Shown here: one piece after another, positions 51,102 through 63,150 of the stretch
Layout of the letters: every line of letters starts with the position of its first letter
How positions within the stretch are numbered: position 1 is the stretch's first letter
Assembly (NCBI GenBank): GCA_028564675.1
Contig: JAOVVO010000202.1
Coordinates: forward strand, 52,019 to 116,018
Source: Onchocerca lupi
Taxonomy: Eukaryota > Nematoda > Chromadorea > Rhabditida > Onchocercidae
Reading direction: 5' to 3'
DNA length: 64,000 bases
Notes under the pieces: model-generated
Told to the model about the DNA's origin: nothing
Database searches by the model: none
What the model saw: the letters and a program-made list of their open reading frames with translations, nothing else
Translations under genes and position numbers: made by a program

Positions 51102-54100
51102 GCTGCTGCTGCTGCTCTTGCTGTTGCTGTTGTGAACCCTCAATGTTTGAAACACTTGGTAATGACAATGCCGAAATCGTCTGTTGCTGAAGAAATAATT
51201 TTGGTTAGACTAATAAAAGAAATTTTTACTCATTTCAAATTTCAGTGTGCACCTTTTACCCAATACTAAGAATGCTCAATTACTATTAAGTTTATTTACA
51301 AAAAAAACTATTAATTTATGCCAAATCTTGATTAAATAAATTTTGATCGGATATCATAAGGCACACGATTCTAAACAAGCTCCTCAATACATACGAATTC
51401 ATAATTACCCATCAACATCCTTTCTCCATTTAATATTATGAATAATCATCAAATTTTACATTCATTTACTTTGTCAAGTAATTTGCAGATTCTTATTTTC
51501 CTGCCGTTGGAGTAAAGTTCGAAAGACGAAAAACAATTTCCTGGCAATCTCTGAGTTTAATGCACCTGCGAGACCAATTGACCTTATTTCACAAATTAAT
51601 GTGAACATAAGGATTGTACTTAACCTCATATTACTCAATCCAATACCAAGAGAATCCAATTATTTTAATCTCTGAATTAGCAGTACCACGAACAAGTGTC
51701 AAAAATACCAGCGAAAGGAATCAACTCCCTATATTTGAGAAAAGATAAATATCTGTAAAGTTCAGAAAGCTAAAAAAATAAGTCAATAGAAATGACCAAC
51801 CCGATCGGGTAGGGATTCAGTTTTCGGTTCTGCAAGTGTTGGTGATGGAATGGATGCTGAATCCTGTGACTGCTGTAGCGTGCCTAAGGTTGGCGTGGTG
51901 GTATCAGGTGATTGTTTCATATGTAAATGTTGCATCATAGCTTGCAAACGAACACGCTCTCTGTTAAGTCTATGTTCTAGATTATCCACTACCTCGATTT
52001 GAGCTCGACATTGCTGAGCAGATCGTTCGTCGAGCGTGTGCACCGTCGCCAGATGGTGCAAAAATGTGGCGAAATTTTCGCATGGTTGGTCACATTGCGG
52101 CCAAGTGCAGAGATTATGCTGAAAACCAAAAAACGTCTGAAACCAGATAAAAAAGTGAAATTCATAACCTTACAAAGAGCAAAATATGAGAACAGTAAAA
52201 TTATCCTAACAGAACCGCCAGGACACTGAACAACTTTGGCGCCCATCGATGATTCCACGCAATTCACTGTTGCTAAATATTCCCTCATTACATGAATTTC
52301 TTAGTGTGGTTAAGGAGTTCAGGTAATTATTCCACCCCGCTTCTATATTACTCTATCATATTAGTCAACATTACAATATTTATTGATTCTCGAGTTTTTT
52401 CTTTCGCAATCATCATACTAACATAATAGAGACTTCATGTAAACAGCTACCACGCTCTCTTATTTAAAGAAAAAGTTTTCATGGATGTTTTTTGGCAGCC
52501 TATGTACCAAGTGATAACGAAATGATATATATTTTAAGCGTAGAAATTTCCAACTTCTGTAACATCTTCATTTTAAATTATTAAACCCTATTCGAATGAT
52601 TTATGGTAGATCTCTACAAACACATGAAAGAAGATTCGCAATATGAATTTAGAAGTACTGTAACAGAAAAAAGCTATTCAGGACATTAAAGTAGTTGGTG
52701 AAACAGAATAGATGAATATGTAAAAGTAATCAAGAAGAAGTTGACTAATGAGATAATGAAATGAAACCAGACATAGAAATGCTAAAATAAACATTCAAAG
52801 AAAAGAAAAGACACAGTTGCAATAGTTTTGAGAATAAACTTTTTTGCCTTAAACTCTTTGATCTACTCTTTGCCTTCTCGTGAACCTTTTTTTCATTTCG
52901 CATGCTGATATTCGGATTGACTCCTTGTCCTGCAGTGAATATAAAGTGGCGACAATTATTCTTGTGCAGTAATGTTTGATTTTTATTTCTCCAAGTTTTT
53001 TCTCGATGTAATCCGTACAAAAAAATCCAGGAAATGGCTCCAAAATTTTGAGAATCGCAATAATTATAAGCGTCTGACTTTTCCCGAAAATTTGAAGATA
53101 TTCTCATGATGCACTAAGAATTATGCCTTAAAAACTTTCCATAAATCAAAAAAACCTCGATACACAGCTCATAGATATTCAAAAACGTGCGAATGGAGCT
53201 CTGAATTTATTCAGAAAGTTCTACTTTCCGACTATTTTGGGATTTCTAGCTAATTTCCTACCTAATATTTATAAACAAATGCCAGAAGAAAACAAAACTA
53301 ATTTACTTGCCTGAGTATGTAAACCAAGTCTTCAATCACTGATGTCATGCATGATTCCGAAGAACAATAAAACAAATTGAAAAATAAAATTTTAATGAGC
53401 ATTTAATTACAATTGCTTCTCCATGTTTTTTGTCATCGCTGCAGCAGTATACACTCCGCCAATTTACCGAATAGGCCTCATAATCAAGTAGGGAATCTTG
53501 CAATACCTGCCAAGGTATGGGAGAGGTAAAGAGTAAACAGACGGGGGGAGGCTGGGAGACTGAATGTTCACAAAACTGATGCTTTTTTTCGTATTATTTC
53601 GTCAGCAGCAAAGCAGACAGAAGAAATGCTCTTCATTTCTTCTGCTCCTCTTATATTCAGCGAACGGAGGCCGTCAAAAATTGCGCTGACGTAGAATAGT
53701 ACGATAGCTAAAAAGAGACAGGATTCAGGATAAGCGGAGTGCATGCCAGGAGCGGGAAGGTGGGAAGTTCTTGCAAACTGTGTCGAGACCGCGCACAACT
53801 ACTTCTAATATGAGGATGGATTATGAAGCATTTCGCAGATGATGATAATTTGGGACAAGCGGCCCTCATGCATTCATTTTCTCCTCCTTTTAAGCTTCTG
53901 CACTTCTTTAAACCAACGATTACTGAACATGCGCAATGACGATTTCAACGACTGCAACATTAATTCAAAAATTTCTTTATAAATCTCAAAATCACATAAC
54001 GGAAACAACTTAAAAATAATAATTCGAACCGTGTAATGGATTTCCCAACAACAAATTCAAAAAACCACTAAATCAAACGAACTGAGTAAAGCAATGAATA

Positions 54101-57100
54101 ATATAAATTCTGTGAGAAAATAAACTGCTGTGCAATCGATTGCACCGACATCGAAGTCATTAATTTATGAACCATTCAGAAGTTGAAGGCAGATGAAAAA
54201 ACTAATGAAGCAGCTGTTTTCAACAAATTATTTATGATCTATGCCAAAAAATAAGTTCAGTAATTCCCGAATAGGAAATAAGGTATATTTAAATATTTCT
54301 AGACTAACATAAAGTTAAATAACTAATTTCATGTTTATAATATTAATAAGTTATCCCATCACTTTATTCCGGCTTTCACGGCTATCCCGTTAGTGCTTGG
54401 TTCTGCTACTATGAAAACTGCTTGCACAAACGAACACAGCTTTGATTTGGATGTGCGACACCGATTAGAATCTATCCCTTCTGTGACAGTGGCAGTAACA
54501 GCCGCACTAAAAAAGCAATGCGGTAACTAACACGCTCATGTACTATAACAAGATAAAAATATTTTCCATATATCGGACTTACATAAGGGTATTTCAGGAA
54601 ATTACATAACATGCAAACGTTATCACAGTTATATAAGCAATTACTGCTTACATTCTGCATATCCAAATTTAAAATAAACAATACGTGTTACTTTTTACCT
54701 GTTGATTAATCTTAAGAAAAAGAAAGAAGTGGTAAAACAAAGCATGAAAGCGAATTTTTTTTAATCAAAGTCTGCCTCGAATGCTTCACACTGTTACCTA
54801 CTTCAATTATCGCTATAGTTACATACCCTCCTTTACCACTCTACCGAACAAGTTATTGTGCAATACTCTTTTTAACCTGCATTCGTCTGTTTCCTAAAAG
54901 TAAACGTTTCCTGTTTTGAAGCTTTTCTTGTGCTCTCGTAATAAAACAAGTAATAAGGGCAAACTACAACATCTCTTTCCACACTTTTTCCGAATATTTT
55001 CAACATAATTATTATCACCATACCATATAATCGTCATTATCATCACTATTAAACCATCATCACAAAATGCTTGCAATATCTTCATCATTATGCTTATCTT
55101 CATTATTTCTATCATTTAATATCATTATTATCATTCATATAACTAAACCATCCATCACTTCCACCACCCATATTATCACTCCATTATCACTAATAAGAGC
55201 TGTTATTGTTACTAATGTAACCTCAGATTATTGCTATCAATGTAATGCCGCAAGCCTAAACTTATCAGCGAAGGACCAGATGATAGGTAATCTCTATCAT
55301 GTCATTTCCCATTAAAGCAAATGCTAGGAAAGAATTTGTAACAAAGTTCTGTCCCAGATCGTCAACGCAACTGGAAAAAACTTGCCGGGAAGATAAATTG
55401 CAATAGAATCAGGAAAAGATGTTTAAGAGTTTTCAGAATGAAGAGACAGAGCGAAGGACAGAAAAGGGCGAGAAAGGATAAATAGGAGAAAAGAAGGAAG
55501 CGGACTAGAAAGAAGAGATTAACTTCTTCTGTGTGCAAAATATATACATCTATTTCACATTCGAATGCGCTTGTTTACTTCATTTACACTACTTCTCTTC
55601 GTATGTTATTGTTTACTAATCAAGTAAAGACAATCGGTATGCGTGCGCATATGATAAACAATCGTTCGATCCCTTCCTTTCTACTGTCATATGTTCTCTT
55701 CTATCCTTGAAATATGCGAGAAATGGTTATGTTGTATTTATTCACTCATATCCATTTATCTCAACAATATATTGAGATATTGAATTATGTCATCATCATG
55801 CTTCTTCATCCTTCCAATATCTCTTCTCCTTTAATCCAACCTTATCATATCAGATGGGAACCGGAAACCACTGAAGACATACAATTTCATATCTAATTAT
55901 TGCATACTACAAGCACAAAAAGATCATACAAATTTACAAAATCCAGCATTCTTTGACGTTAAGATGATAATTATGATTTTTACTGCAGGATTTTTTTTTT
56001 CCTCCTAATGAAAACAAAAGTGTAGAATATACAGTATTTCTTGGATAATGTACAATATACTCACTGCCTCATTCGCACTGTAAAAATATACAGGAATAAA
56101 TATGGATACATTCATTTTGCAATTGACTCAACTTCAAGCAGGTACTCCATTAAGAAAGTTAAGAAGTTCCTATTAGGTACTTTTGCAATTTAGCTTTAAA
56201 AAGTGCTTCAATAGAAAATGCGCAGTATTTCTTCTCTTGTTTCAGCTCACTTCTAATGCATTTAAAAATATATCTAAAGATTACTGACAATAACCTCAGA
56301 ATATTTAGTTACCAATTTGGGACTTCTCTTGGATTCTATTTCACTAATAGTTTACCTATACCGATAACTTGGAAAAAGGAAGCAAAGGTTGAAAACAGCA
56401 CAGCTATACATGCGACAAATTAAACATAAAATTTGTACTGTGCTTCATATTCCGGAACGATTTTTTGAAGAAAAAAAATATCGGAAGGAGTGAACCCAAA
56501 TTCTTTGAAAATTTAAATCGACTCCAGTTTTAAATTCAGATTTCTTAACACTAAATTATTCCTACCAGTACTGAAGTGATCAGGTGCCTATACAAAATAT
56601 ACCACCATATATCCCACAAAAATATTTGCAAATATAGCACGAGTGTATGGCAAATTAATGACATGTGATGATGATATCAGCACTCCAATTATCTCCTTCT
56701 ACGGAAGAACTTCAGAATGTTTCCATAAATGGATGCAAGTATTACGTAGTATTCCCACCTCACATAGATAAACAATGAGCAAAAGTCAGAGGTCAGCGAC
56801 AAATTTTTATGCATTTGTTTATTCGATGTTCACGCTCATCTCTATTACCATTTATCAGGGGGAAAGAGAGAGAGGGAGCAAGAGTTGTGCACAGGTAATA
56901 TATAAGCGAATGGCGCGACTATCTCGTTCGTGATACTGGCTGTAAGGGACATAGAGGACAGGAGTATTTACTGTTATTGGTTATTTTTGGGACTTCAAAA
57001 GTTTTCAAAAACTAAAATACCAACTAACCTGATAAAGTGGGTGCATTAAAGCTTGGCTGGTACCTGGCAAAGCAGCTAAGTCCAGTGGCGGTAATAAAGC

Positions 57101-60100
57101 TGGCAGGCCAAGCATCATATTTTGCCAAATCCGTTGAAGTTCCGTTTGAGGTCGCAGCTGCTGAGCCAAGCGTTCGTGTAATGCCAACAAAAACATTTGC
57201 TCAGCCTTAGTAAATAAACCATACTTAAGGAAAAACGCTTATGTAATAGAAAGAAAATGGGTAAAATTTTCTTTCTATTACATAAGTTCCATCAGAAATT
57301 TTAGCGTATATCATACTCCATACATTTTAACTTGGAAAATCCCTACATTACGGAAAAAGGCACATAGGAAAATGAGTTGGTGTAGAGGAGCACATTTGGC
57401 GGTAAAACCCAAATTTCGAAAATGCAGCAATCCAAATACTCAGGAAAATGAAGGAAAAGAGCATGATGCATTTAGGAATAAAATACATAAAATCCCGGTA
57501 ACCTGTGCTTGTTCATTGCGTTGCATCGCGCTTAGCTCTTGAGTTAGGACGTCTTGACTTGTATTAGTGTTGGCCGAAATGTTTGGTGACCCCTAAAAAA
57601 CAAATCAAACCGTTTAGACCAAACTGAGTTGTTGCTGATTCGTTACGGAATTACAAAACAGATCGATCCGTTCCGGTCTTTAAGTATCTTCTCTCAGCTA
57701 AGTTCTTCAATTTAACTTTACTAATGTTCTGTTTTGAAAAATGCCATGAAACTTGCAACATTTCAGTTTTTTTTTTTTTTTTTTTTTTGATATCCAACAA
57801 TTTAAATTGTCAAAAATTAAACACTACATTTTCCCGGCAGTTTTTCTCGTCTAAGCATACACTTCAGTGGCTACACAATACCTTAATTCTAGAATACGGT
57901 CAAGATCCCACCAACTGATCCCTATAATAAGAAGGATACATTTTGGTTGTCAGTAGAAAGTAAGGCAATGCTCACATGAGAACTCGCAAAAAACCACCAA
58001 TAGCTTCCATTATGGGAAAGAGGTCTAGTCTGAGGGGCCGTCTTTTTGTTTTTTTATTGCTAAGTAAAAAAACGAACCGATTGTTCCATGGAGAGCGGGT
58101 GGGCAGAGATACGGGGATTGGAGAGGGCAGCTGCGCTTTGCACAAACTCACTTGACGAATGCAGCAGCAGCAACAACAGCAGCAGCACAAGCAGCAGTGC
58201 AATAGGCTCACAGGCCTTGTTTACTTCCCTGTTTACCCCTTCAACCTCCTCCCCCCGCCGTCTAAATGTAAACAGATGAGTGTTCATGCTACACTGCCAT
58301 ACGTCAGACAACCTCCGTGGTGTGCTGGAGAGGGGGCAAGGGAATGCCACTCCCTGCATGTTCATTTCTCCCTTAACTCTCCCGATTCCAGCAGTAAAGT
58401 AAGCAGTAAGGAGCAGCACCATCGTAAGTAATATCTCATTCTGTGTCGTATGTATGTGCATGTGCATATTGGTATGTGTGTGTTTGTGTGCGGTTTTATT
58501 GTGCAACCATTAACATACCAATAAGAAACGTGACAGGCGTGTTTCTTGCGTGTATTTTTCTTCACATGCATGTGTCATTTTTGCCGCACCGTCATCACAT
58601 ACTCTAACCCCAGTTTGTCAACAACTCGTTCATCAACTGTCCACACACCCAGCCACCCACCCACTCACACATGCACATACAGATAGATGCGCACACAAGC
58701 TGTCCATCTCTGTGTATGTCGTCGTCTACGGATCTTTCGTGAATACCCGGAGCGAATAACATAATTACTTCTTACCTTTCTTTTTTTAACTTTTTGCTAG
58801 ATTATTCTTTGCAGAAAAAATGAAAATGAACCGTTTGGACGACGGTAAGGAATGAATCACTAAGTTTAGCAAACGTTGCCGTTATTATTAATGTTAGAGT
58901 GATAGTTGATGTTTCCGAAAGAAATCGAGTAAATAATTTCGGATCCAAATGATACTGCTTCCTGAAGCGTTTAAGATGGATGATGACAGACAGAAACAAT
59001 GATATAAACGAAGGCCACGATAAAAAGTAGAGAACTCCGGACCGGTATTTCAAACAGCAAATCTAAGACTTGTGGGAGAGGAAGGCAGTAGTTACTCAAC
59101 TGGTGGTAATGGATGTACTTAAAGCAATGAACTGGGACGATATAAAAAATTACAAGAAACGATTACAAGGAATAACTTTACAGTCAATAGGAGACAGGCT
59201 AAACATACGTAACATCATATATCTTAAGAACATAGCAAGAACCTCCGAACAGAGGGATCCCAACCCCATCCGTATAAAATTTGAAAAGCTGTATTGGCAG
59301 TACATTTTCGTGATAACAATGGCAATGCTTAAAGATCATGCAGTTGATCAAGACACTAGAACCACACCTTTGGAATGACGTTAATTGAGTGATGATATAG
59401 AAGTTATTTGCTGTTGATGTTGTTGTTGTCGTTGTTATCGTTGTTGTCTTCTTTTCACTCAATAACTGTTACTTGTTACCCATTTGTTTATTCCTTTTTT
59501 TCTGCTTCTTCTCCCTCTTCTCATAATTTCTTGTTATGCCTCACTACTGTCATGTGCCTACATACAAATTAGAAGATGACATCGTCAATAACAGCATAAC
59601 AACGATAACAATGATAATAACAACTTATGTGTAATACTTAATACGTGCCTATAGCTCTTATTTCCTCGTAAACAACACGTCATGCAGGTCACATGATTCC
59701 TTCTTCGTAAACAAAAGTTAGCTTCGCTATAGCCAAGCAACCGAAAGAAGTACAGGAAGTGTGCCAACAGCTTGAGTTCAAAATTTATTTATTCGTCAAT
59801 TTTAGATCAAAGCGAATGTTCTGATTACTTAACCTAAGCTGAATGATTTGATCCAGCAATGACATCAGAATAAATCCCCGCACAATTATCGCATGTAACG
59901 CTTCAGGCATCTTACTGCATTACCTTTTCATTCTCCAGCATTGGCAGTTTCACTTAGATAAGAATGGAACTACATGACATAACAAAAACTGCCAACCTTT
60001 CTTTCAGTAGTGCCAAGAAAGAGTCTTCTGAGCTTTCCATGGAAAGTTTCTCGTCGACTTTTTCAGTTATTATTTGTTCAACGAGGCAACGCTCACTTAC

Positions 60101-60555
60101 TTATTGGCCAGTTCTCAAAGGACAGTTCTCTGTTTGTATCTGGATGCCAATAGAGTGATCATTTCACGTAATACGTCATGCTTACAGAAACAAAAATGTC
60201 AAGGAGACAATAAACGGAGGGGGAAGAGGAGAAGGGGGGGGGGGGAAATAAGCGAGGGGGAAGGACGATGACAATGAAGCAAACAAGCCAACCGCGTAAT
60301 CAACATCAAAACAGCAACAGCAGGTGGAGTAGTATCATGTAATCATGGGTGGTCTTGTTTATTTAGTACAGCAAAATGAACACCGCCCCATTTTACCTAT
60401 GTGTATGTTGTGCTGTGCTGTGCTATCTGCTATTTCCTGTTTGTCTCCTTTTTTTGCCTCACTTTTTTCGTTGCTCCAGTAGTGTAGCTGTCACTAGCTG
60501 AGACTTCACAGCAACCTGCCTGCTGATGCTGCTGCTGTAAATAACTTGTTTGCAT
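49967..60555 (-). CDS. fkh-7: FOXP-subfamily forkhead transcription factor with polyQ linker
   Basis: Predicted nuclear DNA-binding repressor of the FOXP group. Six phase-0 exons join: 60555-60463, 57592-57503, 57205-57029, 52118-51801, 51186-50713 and 50332-49967, giving 505 residues. The first exon starts MQTSYLQQQHQQ, has an in-frame TGA upstream of its ATG and a good donor (AAAAAA/GTGAGG). FOXP hallmarks follow: a C2H2 finger (CTWPQCDQPCENFATFLHHL), the leucine zipper (HTLDERSAQQCRAQIEVVDN, then RERVRLQAMMQHLHMK), and a forkhead domain split by an intron (RPPYTYASLIREAIMESKDC; LNEIYQWFTETFAYFRRNAA; NAVRHNLSLHKCFARV; KGAVWTVD). A glutamine tract of over 50 residues sits between zipper and forkhead. 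An alanine run and an acidic C-terminus (LEIGEES) close the protein. The first exon is my least certain assignment; the domain-bearing exons are firm. The symbol follows the C. elegans FOXP orthologue. Confidence 0.92.
50968..51134 (-). repeat. Coding CAA/CAG repeat (polyglutamine) in FOXP
   Basis: On the coding (minus) strand this is a run of CAA codons with a few CAG, one GAG and flanking CAT/TCA interruptions. The purest part, plus-strand 51007-51102, is 32 consecutive TTG units, that is 32 CAA codons. It encodes the glutamine tract between the FOXP zipper and forkhead domains. The long plus-strand poly-Leu or poly-Val frames here are artefacts of the same repeat. Confidence 0.95.
52119..57028 (-). 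other. Large FOXP intron (4.9 kb)
   Basis: It separates the exon ending ALMHPLYQ from the exon starting HNLCTWPQC. The protein joins cleanly across it, so no missing exon is required. Inside are a CAT/ATT-rich low-complexity stretch (about 55010-55190), a short GA-rich run near 56858-56880 and no recognised gene. A piece at about 52215-52290 (-) reads as open sequence with a possible acceptor but lacks a good donor in the right phase. Confidence 0.7.
57238..57286. repeat. Perfect 21-bp inverted repeat (hairpin) in a FOXP intron
   Basis: Arms 57238-57258 and 57266-57286 are exact reverse complements (CTTATGTAATAGAAAGAAAAT on the left is 21 bases, key core TGTAATAGAAAG), with a 7-base loop GGGTAAA. 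It lies in the intron between the FOXP exons ending at 57205 and 57503. It could be a foldback scar, a tiny MITE-like insert or a small-RNA precursor. Confidence 0.9.
58161..58199. repeat. CAG/CAA-type trinucleotide repeat in a FOXP intron
   Basis: Imperfect GCAGCAGCAGCAACAACAGC-type repeat on the plus strand. The FOXP transcript would carry the CTG/TTG complement here, within the intron between 57593 and 60462. It is not part of a recognised coding exon. Confidence 0.7.
58437..58700. repeat. TG/CA-rich low-complexity region
   Basis: TGTGTGTTTGTGTGCGG-like and CACACATGCACATAC-like stretches lie at about 58445-58500 and 58640-58700, with opposite strand bias. They lie in the first FOXP intron as modelled. 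Confidence 0.6.
60219..60260 (+). repeat. G-rich run with potential G-quadruplex
   Basis: G5 at 60219-60223, G12 at 60234-60245 and G5 at 60256-60260 within a purine-only stretch. The 12-G run can supply two G-tracts, so four tracts are available. It is intronic to FOXP in the present model and unusual in an AT-rich genome. Confidence 0.75.
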
Positions 60556-63014
60556 AACAGAAGAGTTGTCCTGATAATTTTTAAAAATAGTGATAACTTG
60601 CAATCAAAAAGCTCCTCTTCATCGAGGCACTACCATTCATTCCTTCCTCTTATTTATCCCTTTACCTCCGCTTCCCTTTCCAGATGACATTCTTCCAAAT
60701 GATTCGGAAATGTTACATTAAGATTAAATAATGGATTACGTTGTTCATAATCACCGAAGTCGATGATGCAACACTAAACAGTGAACCACGAAAAGAAGAA
60801 TTTGCTTTGAAAATGATAGTAATTATCAAATAATGAGCCAAAATAATCACACACATAACGATATCCATTACAGTAAAAGTATCTGAGATACCGTTAATGT
60901 TGGCTCTTGTTAATAGTGAATGATGAAATGAAGTAAGCTTCATTTCATATTCCAATCTCCATTATACACGCAGTGCATTGAAAAGCTTTATTTGTATCCA
61001 TAGTGACTGGGCGATATCATAGTGGTCATTGCCGCACAAAAACTAAACAATTCAATGAAACGGTCGATTTTTTACTCATTCTCTGATAAGAAATATCCAT
61101 TTCTATTCAACAAAATGGATATTGCCCAAGTTCCGCAAATATCATCAAGAATAACGGCAGTTAAATTTTCGAAAAAGTTCCTTTCTTACTAACAAATGAT
61201 TGTATTTTTACCTAATAATGAATGGTAAGAAGTAATTATATCTTTATCTAAGTAACAATAAATGCCTATGTTCATTCATGAAAATTGAAACTTAGATTTT
61301 ATTCCTTACAGACATTGCGGACCCAGAGAATATTCGAGGAAATAACAAATCTCTGCCCTACGATTTTACCAGAAGGAGGATTACAATTTCTTCAACTTTC
61401 TTATTTCAAATTCATTTTTGTTTTTTGTTTTTTATCATGAATTTATCTGGCAATCGATCACAGCTGTCCACGAGTATTTGGCCATTCCATTACTAAAAGG
61501 TAGATAGTCACTTTCTAGGTAAACAGAAAAACACTAATTCATACTTGTTTGTAATTCGGAAAAATTATATGTACTTGGCCTCATTTTTATTTCAATGTCG
61601 ACTAATATGTTTGTCTTCTTGTAACTTACTAACATTTGGTCGTTTCATTACTCTTATAAAAATCTTTGATTTTATAACTGGGCCAGATCTTATTTCCTTG
61701 ATATCGTACTCAGGTCATTAAATACCAAAGGAAATAGGAAGGGGAGAGAAATAGTTTTTAGTCAATTTATCTATTTTTTAATGTAGAATGTACGTACAGT
61801 TTCTTTTTTTTTAGCGGAAGATTTTACTGTTGTCCAGGTAACCTGCAATTCGGAGCCTTACAGCTTACTAAATCTGTTCCTGAAATGATCAGAAGATTAG
61901 TTTTAACTTTCAAGCCTTCCAAAAGAGATGAATAGGATTATCTGTAAAGGTCTTTATTCATTCCTGCATATATCCAGGTAAATGGAGGCTTTAGTCTTAC
62001 ATAAAGTTAAGCAGCTCTTTCATAGGGACATATGGCTTCATAGCAGATTTTGTTCATTTTTCCATTTTTTTCATTGTTGTGATAAGATGAAGTGATTAAA
62101 ACGGAACAGAGCTGAAAAAAAAAAAAAAAAAAACAACTTACCGTTTGTCCCCAATAAAAAATTGGCGCGTAGGAATCAGTGTAAAATTATAAATGACGAT
62201 AATGTGATGAACAAAGTTCTGAGATTTACGTTGTGCTATGTGATTGAAGGAACGCTTTGGTTATTACTGCTGCTACAAACATGTCAAGTAATAGAAATTC
62301 AAGGAAATAAGAAGTGATAATAGTCAACTTATAGCGACAATCGTAAATTGAATTGCTGCCGAAAAAATATGTTTGGGTATCAGTGGTTTCGTTTTCAATA
62401 TCATACTCACCTTGTGAATGTCTGTACCGTAATGATGACAGGAAAAGCATTTGATCTCGACATTTCATTATGATATAGAAGAGGATATGATCAGTAATGC
62501 GGGACATATTCTTAGAAATCCTAACTGCCACGGGTTAGTTGACTAAATTTTGGTGATTCAAATCAGCGATAATCTGACTTGTAGATTATTTGAATTGAAT
62601 GTTCAGTGGCTGAAATCGTGAGCCGTATCCCATTTGTCAATGGTCCCCTGCATTAAGTTTGTTGCCATGCCATCTTCCGGAAATCTACTGTATGAATGGT
62701 GAGCTCTCATGAAATAGATAATATTTTTATCATCTCTTCATAAATGTAATTCTCTTATTTACTTTCTTACTGCATCACCAACCACGGCATTTGTAATTGG
62801 GAAAGAACTAACCTATCCCAAGCAAATAACTTTATAAAGTTAGTAATTTCAGGTTCCAGGAAGAATGGAAGCATTCCAAAATGAAAAACACTATTGTTTC
62901 TTAAATGACATAGGAAGTTGTTGGAAAAATCCGAAAGATATAATTAGATGTACAGAGAAGCATAAAAATTCAAGTAGCGCGAAGACAGTTTCAAAGTTAC
63001 CAACAAGTCGATAA

Positions 63015-63072
63015 ACATGTTTACTGTCAAAATGATGCACATGTTTACCTTCAAAAGGATACACATGTTTAC
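63015..63072. repeat. 24-bp tandem repeat, three copies
   Basis: The core ACATGTTTAC recurs at 63015, 63039 and 63063, exactly 24 bases apart, followed each time by a C/T-rich step and AAAA. The 24-base period keeps both strands open: plus-strand MFT-K units and minus-strand KHV units of eight residues. It adjoins an inverted repeat at 63120-63150. Confidence 0.8.
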
Positions 63073-63119
63073 CGCCAAAACGCTCCGTTTTTTTCTCATC
63101 TCTAACGTATCGCCTCATA

Positions 63120-63150
63120 GATTGGTCGATCAAAATAAGGTCGACCAATC
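63120..63150. repeat. 10-bp inverted repeat with 11-base loop
   Basis: GATTGGTCGA at 63120-63129 is matched by TCGACCAATC at 63141-63150. It sits directly after the 24-bp tandem repeat and before a region with repeated GAGTTCGAGTTC words (about 63243-63297), suggesting a small composite or decayed element. Confidence 0.75.

Noticed and set aside
50934..51269. Plus-strand poly-Val/poly-Leu open frames
   Set aside because: They are the complement of the FOXP CAA repeat, and the minus strand carries the real, domain-bearing protein.
58159..58431. Plus-strand ORF starting MQQQQQQQQHKQQ
   Set aside because: It is a trinucleotide-repeat artefact with no splice support or recognisable domain, on the strand opposite FOXP.
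57972..58506. Leu/Cys-rich minus-strand ORFs
   Set aside because: They are the complement of the CAG repeat and a TG-rich region, with no phase link to FOXP exons.
62226..62531. 101-codon minus-strand ORF
   Set aside because: No recognisable domain, AT-driven composition and no supporting neighbouring exon.
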